A DNA stretch of 64,000 nt from Rhodobacter sp. SY28-1 (GTDB lineage Bacteria > Pseudomonadota > Alphaproteobacteria > Rhodobacterales > Rhodobacteraceae). The position numbers were made by a program, and so were the translations under genes. Every line of letters begins with the position of its first letter. Position 1 is the stretch's first letter. The stretch spans positions 1-64,000 of the forward strand of contig NZ_STGH01000005.1 in the NCBI RefSeq assembly GCF_005222785.1. Reading direction: 5' to 3'. The notes under the pieces were generated by a model that saw only the letters and a list, made by a program, of their open reading frames with translations, made no database searches and was not told the origin of the DNA. This document shows, one piece after another, positions 63,930-64,000 of this stretch.

Positions 63930-64000
63930 GAGGTCCCCCGACGTCAGTCTGACGACTGATACGCAGGCGGCTCGCTGCCGGATCACCGGTCAGATGCCGA

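Overview
The window reads as chromosomal DNA of a high-GC alphaproteobacterium of the Rhodobacteraceae (Rhodobacter/Tabrizicola/Gemmobacter-like; the exact genus cannot be fixed from sequence alone). Grounds: a CcrM-type GANTC methyltransferase, dapF/dapD/dapE lysine synthesis, an rsfS-rlmH pair, a DUF1674 (SdhAF4-like) peptide, several PotA- and UgpC-type ABC importers, and the strong GC-rich codon use that creates long shadow frames opposite most real genes. I see no rRNA, CRISPR array, prophage or intact insertion sequence. One tRNA, tRNA-Lys(UUU), is present.

Layout. 1-426: no gene seen. 0.4-11.5 kb: msrP-msrQ (periplasmic methionine sulfoxide repair), a tandem pair of secreted fasciclin proteins, a PPOX-fold stress protein, clpB, an unknown gene, a TolB-like propeller protein, another unknown gene, cutC, a ROK sugar kinase and pyrF. 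11.6-18.7 kb: an iron region with imelysin 1, bfd, bfr, an orphan LacI regulator, then a di-haem DUF1111 oxidase, imelysin 2 and a DUF1513 protein. The known imelysin/DUF1111/imelysin/DUF1513 iron-uptake set appears here with bfd-bfr-lacI placed inside it. 18.9-21.2 kb: mtaB, dapF and tRNA-Lys. 21.3-26.5 kb: a polyamine-type ABC importer with a terminal metallo-hydrolase gene and a divergent TetR regulator. 26.5-33.0 kb: a sugar ABC importer operon led by its own LacI gene and containing a cytoplasmic beta-propeller glycosidase. 33.2-34.9 kb: a membrane protein with a winged-helix-like C-terminus, a small exported protein and a divergent exported protein. 35.1-38.7 kb: rnhB, ccrM and a thiamine-diphosphate enzyme. 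38.8-47 kb: DUF3291, GST, alkB, mutY, a DciA-like protein, a DsbA-like protein, a CoA-transferase, an XRE/DUF2975 pair, a lipoprotein, rsfS and rlmH. 47-64 kb: amidase, a Coq6/UbiH-type hydroxylase, a CPA2 antiporter, a YcaQ-like protein, a membrane-anchored Regnase-like nuclease, a LOG-family protein, dapD, two small conserved genes, dapE, a GNAT protein, rnr, an MltB-type transglycosylase, rsmB, the SdhAF4-like gene, a cupin and an exported protein.

The least explained signals are not genes. A 70-bp element occurs three times with identical internal spacing (a 15-bp palindrome, then 40 bp, then a conserved 15-bp block). A second repeat of about 120 bp occurs in two clear copies and one decayed copy. 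Repeat-like sequence also appears to have been absorbed into the 5' ends of two coding genes, imelysin 2 and the transglycosylase. Several palindromic operators are sharp enough to test: upstream of gst, of the DUF2975/XRE pair, of the sugar-operon LacI gene, and a four-site GANTC cluster in the ccrM promoter. Starts, terminators and operators were placed by eye; no database search or structure calculation was run.
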